Origin: an uncultured Deefgea sp.
Lineage (GTDB): Bacteria; Pseudomonadota; Gammaproteobacteria; Burkholderiales; Chitinibacteraceae
Direction of reading: 5' to 3'
Length of the DNA stretch: 64,000 nucleotides
Assembly: GCF_947072475.1 (NCBI RefSeq)
Contig: NZ_CAMTIA010000002.1
Span: 1-64,000, forward strand
The notes under the pieces are model-generated. The model saw only the letters and a program-made list of their open reading frames with translations. It searched no databases and was not told the DNA's origin. Each line of letters opens with the position of its first letter. The first letter of the stretch is position 1. Both the position numbers and the translations under genes were made by a program. This document shows, in pieces, positions 18,149 to 27,599 of this stretch.

Positions 18149-18862
18149 TCAAGACTTTTTAATAGAAAAATGCACCGGCACAATCACCGTACCCGCTACC
18201 GCATCTTGGCCGCGCTTGGCCGGAACAAAACGCCATTGCGTCACGGTGTTCTGCGCCACCCGATCTAAGCGCGGATAACCACTGCTTTGCTGCAAACTCA
18301 CCGCTTCGGCACTGCCCGTGGCACTCACTTGCACCCTGAGCATCACCACGCCTTTTTCACCTAAGGCCAAAGACTGGGGTGGGTATGGCGGTTTGGGATT
18401 GTTTAAATAATTGGCGTGAAAGCTCGGTTCAGTCACGCTATCGACCACCTCCGCGCTTTGCCCACGCGCCCCGGCGCTCGATGGCAGCGCCGGACTCGCC
18501 ACTTGCGCCGTCTCCGCCGCTTGGCTGTCAGTAGCTGGCGTGGATTTTTCGGCGGCCGCCACCGTCATGGTGGCGCTACGCTCTGGCGTTGGCGCAACAC
18601 GGCTAGGTTTAGCCACCGCCATCGGCGTTTTTACTGCGGTTTTAGGGGTGGCTTTTTTCACCACCGTCGGCTCAGCCTTGGCTTGAACGACCGGCGCAGG
18701 CTTGATCATCACTGGCGCAGGCGCGCCCTGACTGAGCGGCACAGCTTGCAGCATGATCGGCTCTGGCAAGCGGCTACTACTGGGAGCACTCATCACCCCG
18801 TGCAGCAAACCCGCATGCGCCAACACCACCAGACATAAAGAGTATTTGTTATCGAGAATCAT
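18149..18862 (-). CDS. tonB: Energy transducer TonB
   Basis: The 237-residue protein has an N-terminal hydrophobic anchor (about residues 7-24), a long Pro/Ala/Lys/Val-rich periplasmic spacer (about 35-140), and the C-terminal TonB domain with NPKPPYPPQSLALGEKGVVMLRV, the SGYPRLD segment and QWRFVPAKRG. It transmits proton-motive energy from ExbBD to outer-membrane receptors. The start codon ATG 18862 lies inside a Fur-like palindrome and has only a weak ribosome-binding site, but no better start retains the anchor. It is the first gene of the tonB-exbB-exbD operon, with the receptor and piuC downstream. Confidence 0.92.
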   Translation of the reverse strand: MILDNKYSLCLVVLAHAGLLHGVMSAPSSSRLPEPIMLQAVPLSQGAPAPVMIKPAPVVQAKAEPTVVKKATPKTAVKTPMAVAKPSRVAPTPERSATMTVAAAEKSTPATDSQAAETAQVASPALPSSAGARGQSAEVVDSVTEPSFHANYLNNPKPPYPPQSLALGEKGVVMLRVQVSATGSAEAVSLQQSSGYPRLDRVAQNTVTQWRFVPAKRGQDAVAGTVIVPVHFSIKKS

Positions 18863-18867
18863 TCTCG
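18853..18867 (-). promoter_or_regulatory. Fur-box-like palindrome at the tonB translation start
   Basis: CGAGAATCATTCTCG is a perfect 7-1-7 palindrome matching the GATAATnATTATC core of Fur sites at most positions. A second, weaker Fur-like stretch (AATGAGAATGCTTCTT on the minus strand, about 18878-18893) is adjacent upstream. Overlap with the ATG would allow Fur-Fe2+ to block the operon; iron repression is inferred. Confidence 0.72.
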
Positions 18868-19004
18868 TATGTTATCAAGAAGCATTCTCATTAGCAATAT
18901 GCCATAGCATTTATCTTGTTGCATACAACAATGGTGATTTAATTTAACTTGCCGTGGGCGTCATTTAACACCCGAAACAACACGTTGACGTTGCGATGGT
19001 TTGC

Positions 19005-19024
19005 GATGGGATGGGATGGGATGG
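19005..19024. repeat. GATGG pentanucleotide repeat (4 copies)
   Basis: Four perfect tandem copies of GATGG, preceded by an imperfect copy (GATGGTTTGC). It lies upstream of tonB and downstream of repeat copy 3. Confidence 0.8.
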
Positions 19025-19073
19025 GTATAGCCCTGCTCCATTTAACAACAATGGGTGTGCAGGCTATACCCAT
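19021..19073. repeat. 12-bp inverted repeat with 29-base spacer
   Basis: ATGGGTATAGCC at 19021-19032 and GGCTATACCCAT at 19062-19073 are perfect reverse complements. The right arm ends 11 bases before repeat copy 3. It has no T-tract and is not an evident terminator. Confidence 0.7.
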
Positions 19074-19083
19074 ATATTAGGCA

Positions 19084-19352
19084 ATGTTCAGATTTGGTGT
19101 TGATGCTGTGCCACGCTCGTCGGTCTGGGGCTTAAAACCCGTCCAAGCGCACCGAGTGAGGAGGGAGACAAACAGTTGTATCGTTTGGCTCACGATCGAC
19201 CGAGGGAACAGCGGAGCTGGGCGCGCTCGGGTCGCCTTTCTTTGCTTACTTTCTTTGGCGACGCAAAGAAAGTAAGTCCCCGTCGCGGATTGCGACTGTA
19301 AAGCAAGGGTGCCGCAGGCACTTAAAAAACGATCAACACGTAATCTGAACAT
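19084..19352 (+). mobile_element. TGTTCAGATT-family MITE-like element, copy 3 (269 bp)
   Basis: The ends are ATGTTCAGATTTGGTGTTGA and TCAACACGTAATCTGAACAT, in the same orientation as copy 1. The 13-bp hairpin has arms CTTACTTTCTTTG / CAAAGAAAGTAAG (19245-19257 and 19264-19276), again perfect and again different from the other copies. The GTCGC/GCGAC and GTGCC/GGCAC hairpins follow in the same order. Confidence 0.78.
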
Positions 19353-19361
19353 GGCCATAAA

Positions 19362-19568
19362 TTAAGGCAATTGGCGCGTAGGGACTGCGGCGTCTGGCGG
19401 CGTTTGCGCCAGATTAGACGAAAAATGAAACACCATGGCATTGGCAAACATGGCATCAAAGCCTTTGGCAATCATCGTCTGCACCAAGGTTTGGGCCTGA
19501 CAACCGCGCGCCAGATTCTCAACAATCCATTGCTGCCATTCGGGGCTTAAATGGGTATAGCTCGACAT
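19362..19568 (-). CDS. Small hypothetical protein (68 aa), possibly truncated
   Basis: The frame starts ATG 19568 behind GGAGAG and encodes MSSYTHLSPEWQQWIVENLARGCQAQTLV..., an amphipathic, helix-rich sequence with no signal peptide. The segment resembles the short N-terminal region that precedes the catalytic domain in some bacterial 2-oxoglutarate/Fe(II) oxygenases; this is a tentative recollection, not a demonstrated match. The stop lies only ten bases from repeat copy 3, so the gene may be the stump of a longer protein cut by the element. It could also be an intact small protein. Confidence 0.5.
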   Translation of the reverse strand: MSSYTHLSPEWQQWIVENLARGCQAQTLVQTMIAKGFDAMFANAMVFHFSSNLAQTPPDAAVPTRQLP

Positions 19569-19818
19569 TGACTCTCTCCATAGGTTTTATCACGGCCAGC
19601 TCGAACGGCCAGCGCGTCACACAACAAAGACTTACAAACAAATCCAGATTATTTCAACAAAGCATTAAATCTGTAAGACAAACGCATTATTCATGCGAAT
19701 GTTCACCCTGTCACGAATCCATTATTTGCTGTGCAAACCACCCACAAAATAGCTGTCGCTGCGCACCGCACGGCTGTGAGCGAATCAAGCCACTGTGTTA
19801 GAATCGGCGCTTTGATAG

Positions 19819-21216
<1,398 letters not shown>

Positions 21217-21282
21217 GTCTGTTGCAGCATAGAGTTCGGGCAGCTCTGCCCGACTCTTTTTACCGTATTTAAGGAACTCACA

Positions 21283-22734
21283 GTGAAACGTAAAGTTGTT
21301 TTGGCCAGTAGCCTCACCTTCGCCGCGCTTGCCATCGCCTACGTCGGGGGTAGCTATTACGCTGGCCAAGCCGTAGAACAGACCATGCAAAAGCAACATG
21401 CTTGGCTGGCTAACTTACCGTATTTTATTGTGAAATCGCACAGCTATCAGCGCGGTTGGTTTAGCTCGACTGAAACCACCACCTTGCAAGTGCGCCCTGA
21501 ACTGTATCGTTTTATGCTGGAAAAAGAAGGCGAACCACTGCAAACCTTTGCGGTGACGTATACCAATCACATCCAGCATGGCCCACTGCCTTTACTTAGC
21601 CAATTTAATTTCATGCCGTATAAGGCCGCTGTGAGCACACAATTTGTGTTTGCGCCCGATACCCAGAAATTTTTAAGCAAATTTTTTGGCGAACAACAGC
21701 CGATTAAAATCGAAAATCGCATCAGCTTTAACGACGATGGGATTGTGAATTTATCCATTCCCGCGTTTGAATACGAAGAAGCCCTTTCTGGCATTAAAGC
21801 GCACTGGGAAGGCCTGACGGCCAGCCTCGATTACGGTGGTGACTTTAACCGTGTCACGCTGATTGCCAATGCGCCAGGACTGAAAGGCGAGGCTAAAAAC
21901 AAAGGCCAGTTTGCCCTGAAAGACTTTCGCTTCAAGCTGCAACAAGTGCGTGGCACCAGCGGTTTAATGATTGGCAGCACCACCGCCCAAATCGGCCAAC
22001 TGGATCTAAACCTCACCGAAGGCACGCCGTTTAAGCTCAAGCTCGATCAATTGACTTACGCCGGTGACATCAAAGAAGCCGGTGAATTTATCAATGCCAG
22101 CGCCAAGATCGACCTCAAAACCTTAACGCTGGATCAGCAGCCCTACGGCCCTGCGGTATTGATCGCCGAGGCCAACCATTTGCACGGCAAAACTTTGGCT
22201 AAAATTGGTGACGAGCTCACCTTATTGCAAAAACAAAATCTCGATCGTGACCAACTCACGGCCGCGCTGACTAATCTGGCGAAAACCCAAGGTCTGCCTT
22301 TATTGCAAAACAATCCGCAATTGGCGATTAAAAAATTCGAAGTCAAACTCCCCGATGGCGCGCTGCGCTTTACTGGTGAAGTCGGTCTGAATGGCTTTGT
22401 CGCTGCCGACCTAGACAAACCAGTCGACTTGGTCAATAAAATCAACGCCAAAGCCGATTTTTCTGTGCCGCGTAAAGTCGTTGAAACCATGGCACTATGG
22501 CAAGCACGCAATGTCTTTGGCGGCGCAGATAGCCAAGTAAATATGGCCGATTTGGATTTTCTGGCGGGGCAATTTGTTGAAGGACAAATCAATAAGCTGG
22601 CCGAACAAAACCTGATTCGCGTCGATGGCCAATTACTGGCCGCCACCGCTTCACTGAATAAAGGGGCCTTTATTCTCAACGGCATTAAAGTGCCGCTGCC
22701 ATGGGCCACACCGGCCAACGCAGAGGCCGAATAA
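21283..22734 (+). CDS. DUF945 family protein (YdgA-like)
   Basis: The 483-residue protein has an N-terminal signal or membrane anchor (VVLASSLTFAALAIAYVGGSYYAG) and then the DUF945 domain over the rest, with the typical early segment VKSHSYQRGWFSSTETT. YdgA-type proteins are periplasmic or inner-membrane anchored; their molecular role is not established. Length is usual for the family. It follows purB on the same strand and is followed by a strong terminator. No catalytic motif is visible. Confidence 0.87.
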   Translation: MKRKVVLASSLTFAALAIAYVGGSYYAGQAVEQTMQKQHAWLANLPYFIVKSHSYQRGWFSSTETTTLQVRPELYRFMLEKEGEPLQTFAVTYTNHIQHGPLPLLSQFNFMPYKAAVSTQFVFAPDTQKFLSKFFGEQQPIKIENRISFNDDGIVNLSIPAFEYEEALSGIKAHWEGLTASLDYGGDFNRVTLIANAPGLKGEAKNKGQFALKDFRFKLQQVRGTSGLMIGSTTAQIGQLDLNLTEGTPFKLKLDQLTYAGDIKEAGEFINASAKIDLKTLTLDQQPYGPAVLIAEANHLHGKTLAKIGDELTLLQKQNLDRDQLTAALTNLAKTQGLPLLQNNPQLAIKKFEVKLPDGALRFTGEVGLNGFVAADLDKPVDLVNKINAKADFSVPRKVVETMALWQARNVFGGADSQVNMADLDFLAGQFVEGQINKLAEQNLIRVDGQLLAATASLNKGAFILNGIKVPLPWATPANAEAE

Positions 22735-22774
22735 ATCCCGGCGGCAATTTAAAAACAAGGCCTCCTACGAGGCT

Positions 22775-22812
22775 AATGCCGTTCACTTAAGCCAAGTGAG
22801 CGGCATTTTTTT
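22775..22812 (+). terminator. Terminator after the DUF945 gene
   Basis: AATGCCGTTCACTT pairs with AAGTGAGCGGCATT (one mismatch) across a short AAGCC loop, followed by TTTTTT. Confidence 0.9.
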
Positions 22813-22820
22813 CCTGTTAC

Positions 22821-22900
22821 TTTTGACGCAAAGGCGCAGAGAAAATCAATTGCAAAACCCTGAATTTCCTCCGCGTCTCTGCGCCTCTGCGTCAGGTTTT
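22821..22900. repeat. GACGCAGAG-family repeat, diverged copy
   Basis: TTTTGACGCAAAGGCGCAGAG at the left and CCGCGTCTCTGCGCCTCTGCGTC at the right are inverted relatives of the repeats at 5155-5472, with a shorter centre. A second inverted pair (AAAACCCTGAA / TTCAGGGTTT) overlaps it. It fills the gap between the DUF945 terminator and earP. Confidence 0.7.
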
Positions 22901-23008
22901 CAGGGTTTGTCGTTAAGTGAGCTGTATTTCTCCTACGAGGCCTTGTTTGTTTTAAACCCTGCGCAAGCGATGCTCTGCATCAAAACCCATCGATCACAAG
23001 GAAAACCC

Positions 23009-24145
23009 ATGCCAACTTGGAGCATTTTTTGTCGCGTGGTCGACAATTTTGGTGATATTGGCGTGTGTTGGCGTCTAGCTCGGCAACTGGCCAACGAGCA
23101 TCACCTTACCGTTACTTTATGGGTCGACGATCTGGCGAGCTTTGCCCAAATTCGCCCAGAAATTGAGCCCGATTTAGCACAGCAAACGCTCGATGCGGTG
23201 ACCATTAAACATTGGCCCACGCAATGGCGCGATACCCCACCGGCTAGCGACGTGGTCATCGAAGCCTTTGGCTGCGATTTACCCAGCGCTTACCTCGCGC
23301 AAATGCAGCAATGGCCAACGAAGCCAATTTGGCTGAATTTAGAATACTTAAGCGCCGAAGATTGGGTGGCCGGCTGCCACGGTCTGCCATCACCGCAAAT
23401 GGGTTTAAATAAATACTTTTTCTTTCCCGGCTTTAGCCAGAACACCGGTGGACTGCTCGCCGAGCGTGCCCTGCTCACTCGGCGTGCACAATGGCGTGAT
23501 AGCGATAGTCAGCAAAAGCGCCGTCAATTGGCACCGCTTTTGCCCGCCGAAAGTGCCGACACCCGCTTTATTTCTTTATTTGCCTACGAAAACCCAGCCC
23601 TTATCGACTGGCTCAGCGCGCTAAAAGACAGCCCAAACCCGATTCATTTGTTTATTCCAACCGGCAAGGTATTGCCACAGATCGCACAGCTACTGAATCA
23701 GCCAGCGCTATACGTCGGGCAAGTTTATCAATACGGTGCGTGCCATCTGGCCATATTACCCATGCTCAGCCAAGACGATTACGACCGACTCTTATGGAGC
23801 TGCGATTTAAATTTTGTTCGCGGCGAAGATAGCTTTGTTCGCGCCCAATGGGCGGGCATCCCGATGGTATGGCAAATTTATCCGCAAAGTGAAAATACAC
23901 ATTTAGACAAACTGGCCGCTTTTTTGGCGCTGTATACCGCCGACTTACCGACTCAGAGTGCCGCAGCATTAACCGCGTTTTATCAGTGCTGGAACCAAGG
24001 TGGCGACGTTGCTGCCTGTTGGTCAGCCTATTGCCAACAACGGGCCATCTTGCAAAAACACGCCAAAAACTGGGCTTTTCGACTCGCCGAACAAGGAGAT
24101 CTTGCGACTAATCTGGTCAAGTTCACCCAATCCAAGTTAAAATAG
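23009..24145 (+). CDS. earP: EF-P arginine rhamnosyltransferase EarP
   Basis: The 378-residue protein matches EarP (formerly DUF2331) in length. It starts MPTWSIFCRVVDNFGDIGVCWRLARQLA, where the Asp in NFGDIG is a catalytic residue of the inverting GT-B transferase. The C-terminal donor-binding part contains RGEDSFVRAQWAGIPMVWQIYPQ. EarP transfers rhamnose from dTDP-beta-L-rhamnose to an arginine of EF-P, which lets ribosomes pass polyproline stretches. ATG 23009 is chosen because AAGGA precedes it; the in-frame extension to 22796 runs through a repeat and lacks homology. efp is the next gene, the usual arrangement. Confidence 0.95.
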   Translation: MPTWSIFCRVVDNFGDIGVCWRLARQLANEHHLTVTLWVDDLASFAQIRPEIEPDLAQQTLDAVTIKHWPTQWRDTPPASDVVIEAFGCDLPSAYLAQMQQWPTKPIWLNLEYLSAEDWVAGCHGLPSPQMGLNKYFFFPGFSQNTGGLLAERALLTRRAQWRDSDSQQKRRQLAPLLPAESADTRFISLFAYENPALIDWLSALKDSPNPIHLFIPTGKVLPQIAQLLNQPALYVGQVYQYGACHLAILPMLSQDDYDRLLWSCDLNFVRGEDSFVRAQWAGIPMVWQIYPQSENTHLDKLAAFLALYTADLPTQSAAALTAFYQCWNQGGDVAACWSAYCQQRAILQKHAKNWAFRLAEQGDLATNLVKFTQSKLK

Positions 24146-24300
24146 TCGATTGTGTCGAGCGTGTTTTAAAAGTACGTGGCTCGATTGATGTTTTTGGCCG
24201 TAGCAAAGCCAAGCATCAACGGATGCTCTGGTTCACACCGACAAAATCGCCGCACTCTTAAAACCCGTTCTATTTAATCTGCTTTTAGGTATGTAAAAAA

Positions 24301-24870
24301 ATGGCAATCAAAACTGCTCAAGAAGTTCGCGCTGGTAATGTGATTTTAGTTGATGGTCAACCTTGGGTTGTGCAAAAAACTGAATACAGCAAATCAGGCC
24401 GTAACTCATCGGTTGTTAAAGTTAAAGCCAAAGGTTTGTTATCAAACCAAGGCTCTGAAGTCGTCTACCGCGCCGATGACAAACTCGACGTTGTGACTTT
24501 AGAAAAACTGGACTGCACGTATTCTTATTTTGCTGATCCAATGTTTATTTTCATGGACGCAGAATTTAACCAACACGACGTTGAAGCCGACAATCTTGGC
24601 GACACCCGTGGCTTGATCGTTGACGGCATGGAAGACCAATGCCAAGTGACTTTCTACGAAGGCAAAGCCATCTCTGTTGAATTGCCAACCGTGGTTGTTC
24701 GCGAAGTGGAATACACCGAGCCAGCAGTTCGTGGCGATACATCAGGTAAAGTCATGAAGCCAGCAAAACTCAAAGGCACTGACTTTGAATTGCCAGTGGC
24801 GGCCTTTATCGAAATCGGCGACAAAATCGAGATCGACACGCGCACTAACGAATTCAAAAAACGCGCTTAA
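24301..24870 (+). CDS. efp: Translation elongation factor P (arginine type)
   Basis: The 189-residue protein has the three beta-barrel domains of EF-P (KOW-like N domain, OB domains II and III). The tip of the first domain reads [10 protein letters not shown], with Arg34 at the position that EarP rhamnosylates; lysine-type EF-Ps have Lys here. It binds stalled ribosomes at consecutive prolines. The 155-base gap after earP has no recognised terminator, so the two genes may be cotranscribed or efp may have its own promoter. A strong terminator follows. Confidence 0.97.
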   Translation: MAIKTAQEVRAGNVILVDGQPWVVQKTEYSKSGRNSSVVKVKAKGLLSNQGSEVVYRADDKLDVVTLEKLDCTYSYFADPMFIFMDAEFNQHDVEADNLGDTRGLIVDGMEDQCQVTFYEGKAISVELPTVVVREVEYTEPAVRGDTSGKVMKPAKLKGTDFELPVAAFIEIGDKIEIDTRTNEFKKRA

Positions 24871-24887
24871 TTGCTCGTAATACTGCA

Positions 24888-24917
24888 AAAGCCACCGTTC
24901 GCGGTGGCTTTTTTTAT
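24888..24917 (+). terminator. Terminator after efp
   Basis: AAAGCCACCG, loop TTCG, CGGTGGCTTT, then a T-tract. Confidence 0.93.
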
Positions 24918-25030
24918 TTTGATAAAAAACTCACTTAATTATTCCCCGTTCCCGCCAAATACAGCCATCCAAGTAAGAAATTCAGCAGTTCACCGACTAC
25001 AGTACAATCCATTGACCAAGGTGAAGCAAA

Positions 25031-25489
25031 ATGCGACAAAAATGCATCCCTGCGCTGATTCAAGCCAAAATACTCGACGCCTTAGCCCCAGTTGCCGATT
25101 TTTTACTGCGGTTATATCTGTGTAAAGTGTTCTTTTTTTCTGGTTTAACTAAAATTCAAGACTGGAATACCACGCTATTTTTATTTACCGATGAATATCA
25201 TGTGCCGCTATTGTCCCCCACTCTGGCCGCCATATTTGGCACGGCTGCTGAGCTGATTTTGCCGATCACTTTACTCATCGGTTTATTCACTCGCTGGTCG
25301 GCACTGGGCTTATTGCTCGTCAATGGTATGGCGGTGGTGGCGTATTTTCATGTGCTCAAAACGATGCCATCGGCACTGCAAGACCATTTGGAATGGGGCT
25401 TAATGCTGCTGGTTTTAGTCGCGATACCGACGCGGCGCTGGGGTTTAGATTGCGTATTACTTCGCGCAAAAAAATCGCCAAATATTTAA
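25031..25489 (+). CDS. DoxX family membrane protein
   Basis: The 152-residue protein has four predicted transmembrane helices (about residues 20-38, 62-84, 88-112 and 122-140). It carries DoxX signatures: FLLRLYLCKVFFFSGLTKIQDW in helix 1 and PITLLIGLFTRWSALGLLLVNGMA in the middle. DoxX-like proteins are linked to quinone or thiosulfate oxidation and redox stress in different bacteria; the role here is unknown. It is monocistronic between terminators. Confidence 0.88.
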   Translation: MRQKCIPALIQAKILDALAPVADFLLRLYLCKVFFFSGLTKIQDWNTTLFLFTDEYHVPLLSPTLAAIFGTAAELILPITLLIGLFTRWSALGLLLVNGMAVVAYFHVLKTMPSALQDHLEWGLMLLVLVAIPTRRWGLDCVLLRAKKSPNI

Positions 25490-25511
25490 AAGTTAAATTT
25501 TCAGCGCAAAA

Positions 25512-25540
25512 AAAACGCCACAACGATGTGGCGTTTTTTT
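25512..25540 (+). terminator. Terminator after the doxX gene
   Basis: CGCCACA, loop ACGA, TGTGGCG, flanked by AAAA and T7. A second hairpin, AACGCCA / TGGCGTT with a TTTTTT tail (25557-25582), follows and may act for the converging dehydrogenase gene. Confidence 0.9.
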
Positions 25541-25597
25541 ATGTCCTTCCTTGGAAACGCCACAGCAATCTGGCGTTTTTTACGGCCTTCCTAGGTG

Positions 25598-26749
25598 TTA
25601 CATCGCTGCGCGATAAATTTCGCAAACTTCTTCAAATGTAGGTTGTTTTGGATTGGTCAAACCACACGCGTCTTTTAATGCATTGGTCGCCAATGTTGGA
25701 ATGTCTTCAAGCTTGGCCCCCAATTGCGCGACGCCCGTTGGAATACCCACATCAACCGACAGTTTGCGAATCGCCGCCAAGCAAACCTCAGCGGCAGCGT
25801 CGTCACTTAAGCCATCCACCTTCTCACCCATCGCCCGTGCCACATCGCCCAAACGTTTGGCACACACTGGCTTGTTATACGCTTGCACATGTGGCAACAA
25901 GATGGCATTACAAACACCATGCGGCAAATCATAAAAACCACCCAATTGATGCGCCATTGCATGCACATAACCCAGCGACGCATTATTAAATGCCATCCCC
26001 GCCAAAAATTGGGCATACGCCATTTGTTCACGCGCCGCAATATCATCGCCATGGTGCACCGCTTGACGCAATGATAGGCTGACGATCTCAACGGCTTTGA
26101 GCGCACAGGCATCAGTAATCGGTGTGGCAGCGGTCGATACATACGCTTCTACCGCGTGCGTTAAGGCATCCATCCCCGTGGCGGCGGTTAAACCTGCGGG
26201 CTTCAGTAGCATCAACTCAGGATCATTCACCGACAAAATCGGCGTAGTGTGCTTATCCACAATGGCCATTTTTACATGTCGCGCTTCGTCGGTAATAATG
26301 CAAAACCGCGTCATTTCACTGGCGGTACCGGCTGTGGTGTTAATCGCAATTAAAGGCAATTGGGGTTTTGCCGAGCGATCTAGCCCTTCGTAATCTTTAA
26401 TCTCACCGCCATTGACCGCAACCAGTGCAATCCCTTTGGCACAATCGTGCGGTGAACCACCACCAACTGAAATCACGCAGTCACAGCCATTGGCTTGCAG
26501 CATGGCCAAACCAGTCGCCACATTGGCCGTAGTTGGATTAGGGTGAACGCCATCAAACACCACGCTGGCAACGCCTTCTTGGTCTAATAAATCAGTCACT
26601 GTCTTAACCACACCGATTTGAACTAGCGGTAAATCCGTCACAATCAGCGCTTTTTTAAAGCCATAACTTTGAATTGTTTTCGCCGCATCGCGTAAGCAAC
26701 CAGCACCCATTAAATTCACACTCGGGATAAAAAAAGCAGTCGTTGTCAT
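25598..26749 (-). CDS. Iron-containing alcohol dehydrogenase (type III)
   Basis: The 383-residue protein is full length for group III dehydrogenases such as YiaY, FucO and Zymomonas AdhB. The NAD site shows [11 protein letters not shown], the domain signature includes [16 protein letters not shown], and the metal site includes [15 protein letters not shown], with histidines in [22 protein letters not shown]. It interconverts primary alcohols and aldehydes; the substrate cannot be predicted. The ATG at 26749 has GAGG eight bases upstream and is preferred to a TTG six bases earlier. A sequence resembling an FNR site (26817-26830) lies upstream, suggesting low-oxygen induction, though only weakly. 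Confidence 0.93.
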   Translation of the reverse strand: MTTTAFFIPSVNLMGAGCLRDAAKTIQSYGFKKALIVTDLPLVQIGVVKTVTDLLDQEGVASVVFDGVHPNPTTANVATGLAMLQANGCDCVISVGGGSPHDCAKGIALVAVNGGEIKDYEGLDRSAKPQLPLIAINTTAGTASEMTRFCIITDEARHVKMAIVDKHTTPILSVNDPELMLLKPAGLTAATGMDALTHAVEAYVSTAATPITDACALKAVEIVSLSLRQAVHHGDDIAAREQMAYAQFLAGMAFNNASLGYVHAMAHQLGGFYDLPHGVCNAILLPHVQAYNKPVCAKRLGDVARAMGEKVDGLSDDAAAEVCLAAIRKLSVDVGIPTGVAQLGAKLEDIPTLATNALKDACGLTNPKQPTFEEVCEIYRAAM

Positions 26750-26989
26750 GATCAATACCTCGATTCGCAGTAGAACTACAATGCATTTAGCCTACTCCGA
26801 ATGCCGGTGTAATTAATTGACTTATATCAGAACCAACACCCACAAACCACCTCGTAAGCAATATCCGCAACAGGTGTAAAACACTGCGTTTATCTCACTC
26901 TATCGAGGTACTTGCTGTGTTTTTTAAATCGAGCAACGCCCGCTTAGCCTGAGCAAAGCACGCATTGATGGATCGCTTAGCGCCGGCGT

Positions 26990-27493
26990 TTATTTTTCAC
27001 TTTTAGCATCTGCATCCGTTGGCCACAACACAATCGCCGCCATCGATAAAGCAATGCCAATCATCGATTCGCTAAACCGCAAGATTGAATTTAAATAGGG
27101 ATTGAGCGATGGATGCATACTGGCCATCACCATGGTGATGCACACGGTAATCGATGCCAAACGGGCGTTATCGGGAATATGCAGCATTTCACACAATAAA
27201 ACCGTGGCAAAAATCGTCGCGCCCATACCTAACCAACTAAACGGGAAAAACTGAAAATACAGCGCACTCATGCTGGCCCCAATCAAGGTGCCTAAAGTGC
27301 GCATCCACGCCGATTTAATCGTGGCTTTTTGCGTCGCCTGCAACACCACAATCGATGAAATTGCCGCCCACAAGCCACCAATTCCGGCCGACTCACCCTG
27401 AAAAAACTGCGTAAAATGCACGCCCAAATAAAATGACGAGACAGTAACAATCGCCACCTGTAGCGCGATATGTAGTGATCGACGTTCAATCAT
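26990..27493 (-). CDS. FUSC-like / aromatic acid exporter family membrane protein
   Basis: The 167-residue protein is nearly all hydrophobic, with about five helices, and contains GLWAAISSIVVLQATQKATIKSAWMRTLGTLIGA, the pattern of the FUSC/ArAE_1 membrane domain (ALLVSQPTWKASFRRALERLLGTLLG-like in relatives). Full-length exporters are longer and have a cytoplasmic domain; this short form has the membrane part only. Its function is unknown. It is downstream of the MOSC gene by 106 bases on the same strand. Confidence 0.75.
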   Translation of the reverse strand: MIERRSLHIALQVAIVTVSSFYLGVHFTQFFQGESAGIGGLWAAISSIVVLQATQKATIKSAWMRTLGTLIGASMSALYFQFFPFSWLGMGATIFATVLLCEMLHIPDNARLASITVCITMVMASMHPSLNPYLNSILRFSESMIGIALSMAAIVLWPTDADAKSEK

Positions 27494-27599
27494 GACGAAG
27501 TTCCCTATTATTTTGCCGGCAACCGCGATGGTTTCATGCGGGTATCATCGTTTGATAGCAAGGCGTGATAACAATACAAGCAAGCTTTAGCTTAATGAC

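Noticed and set aside
19077..19358. Open frame of 93 codons on the minus strand of repeat copy 3
   Set aside because: It spans exactly the repeat element; the same reading in copy 1 is not conserved as protein.
22796..23008. Upstream in-frame extension of earP
   Set aside because: It runs through the DUF945 terminator and a repeat; homology and the ribosome-binding site start at 23009.
24146..24300. Possible small gene or riboswitch between earP and efp
   Set aside because: No frame with a ribosome-binding site and no conserved RNA core were seen.
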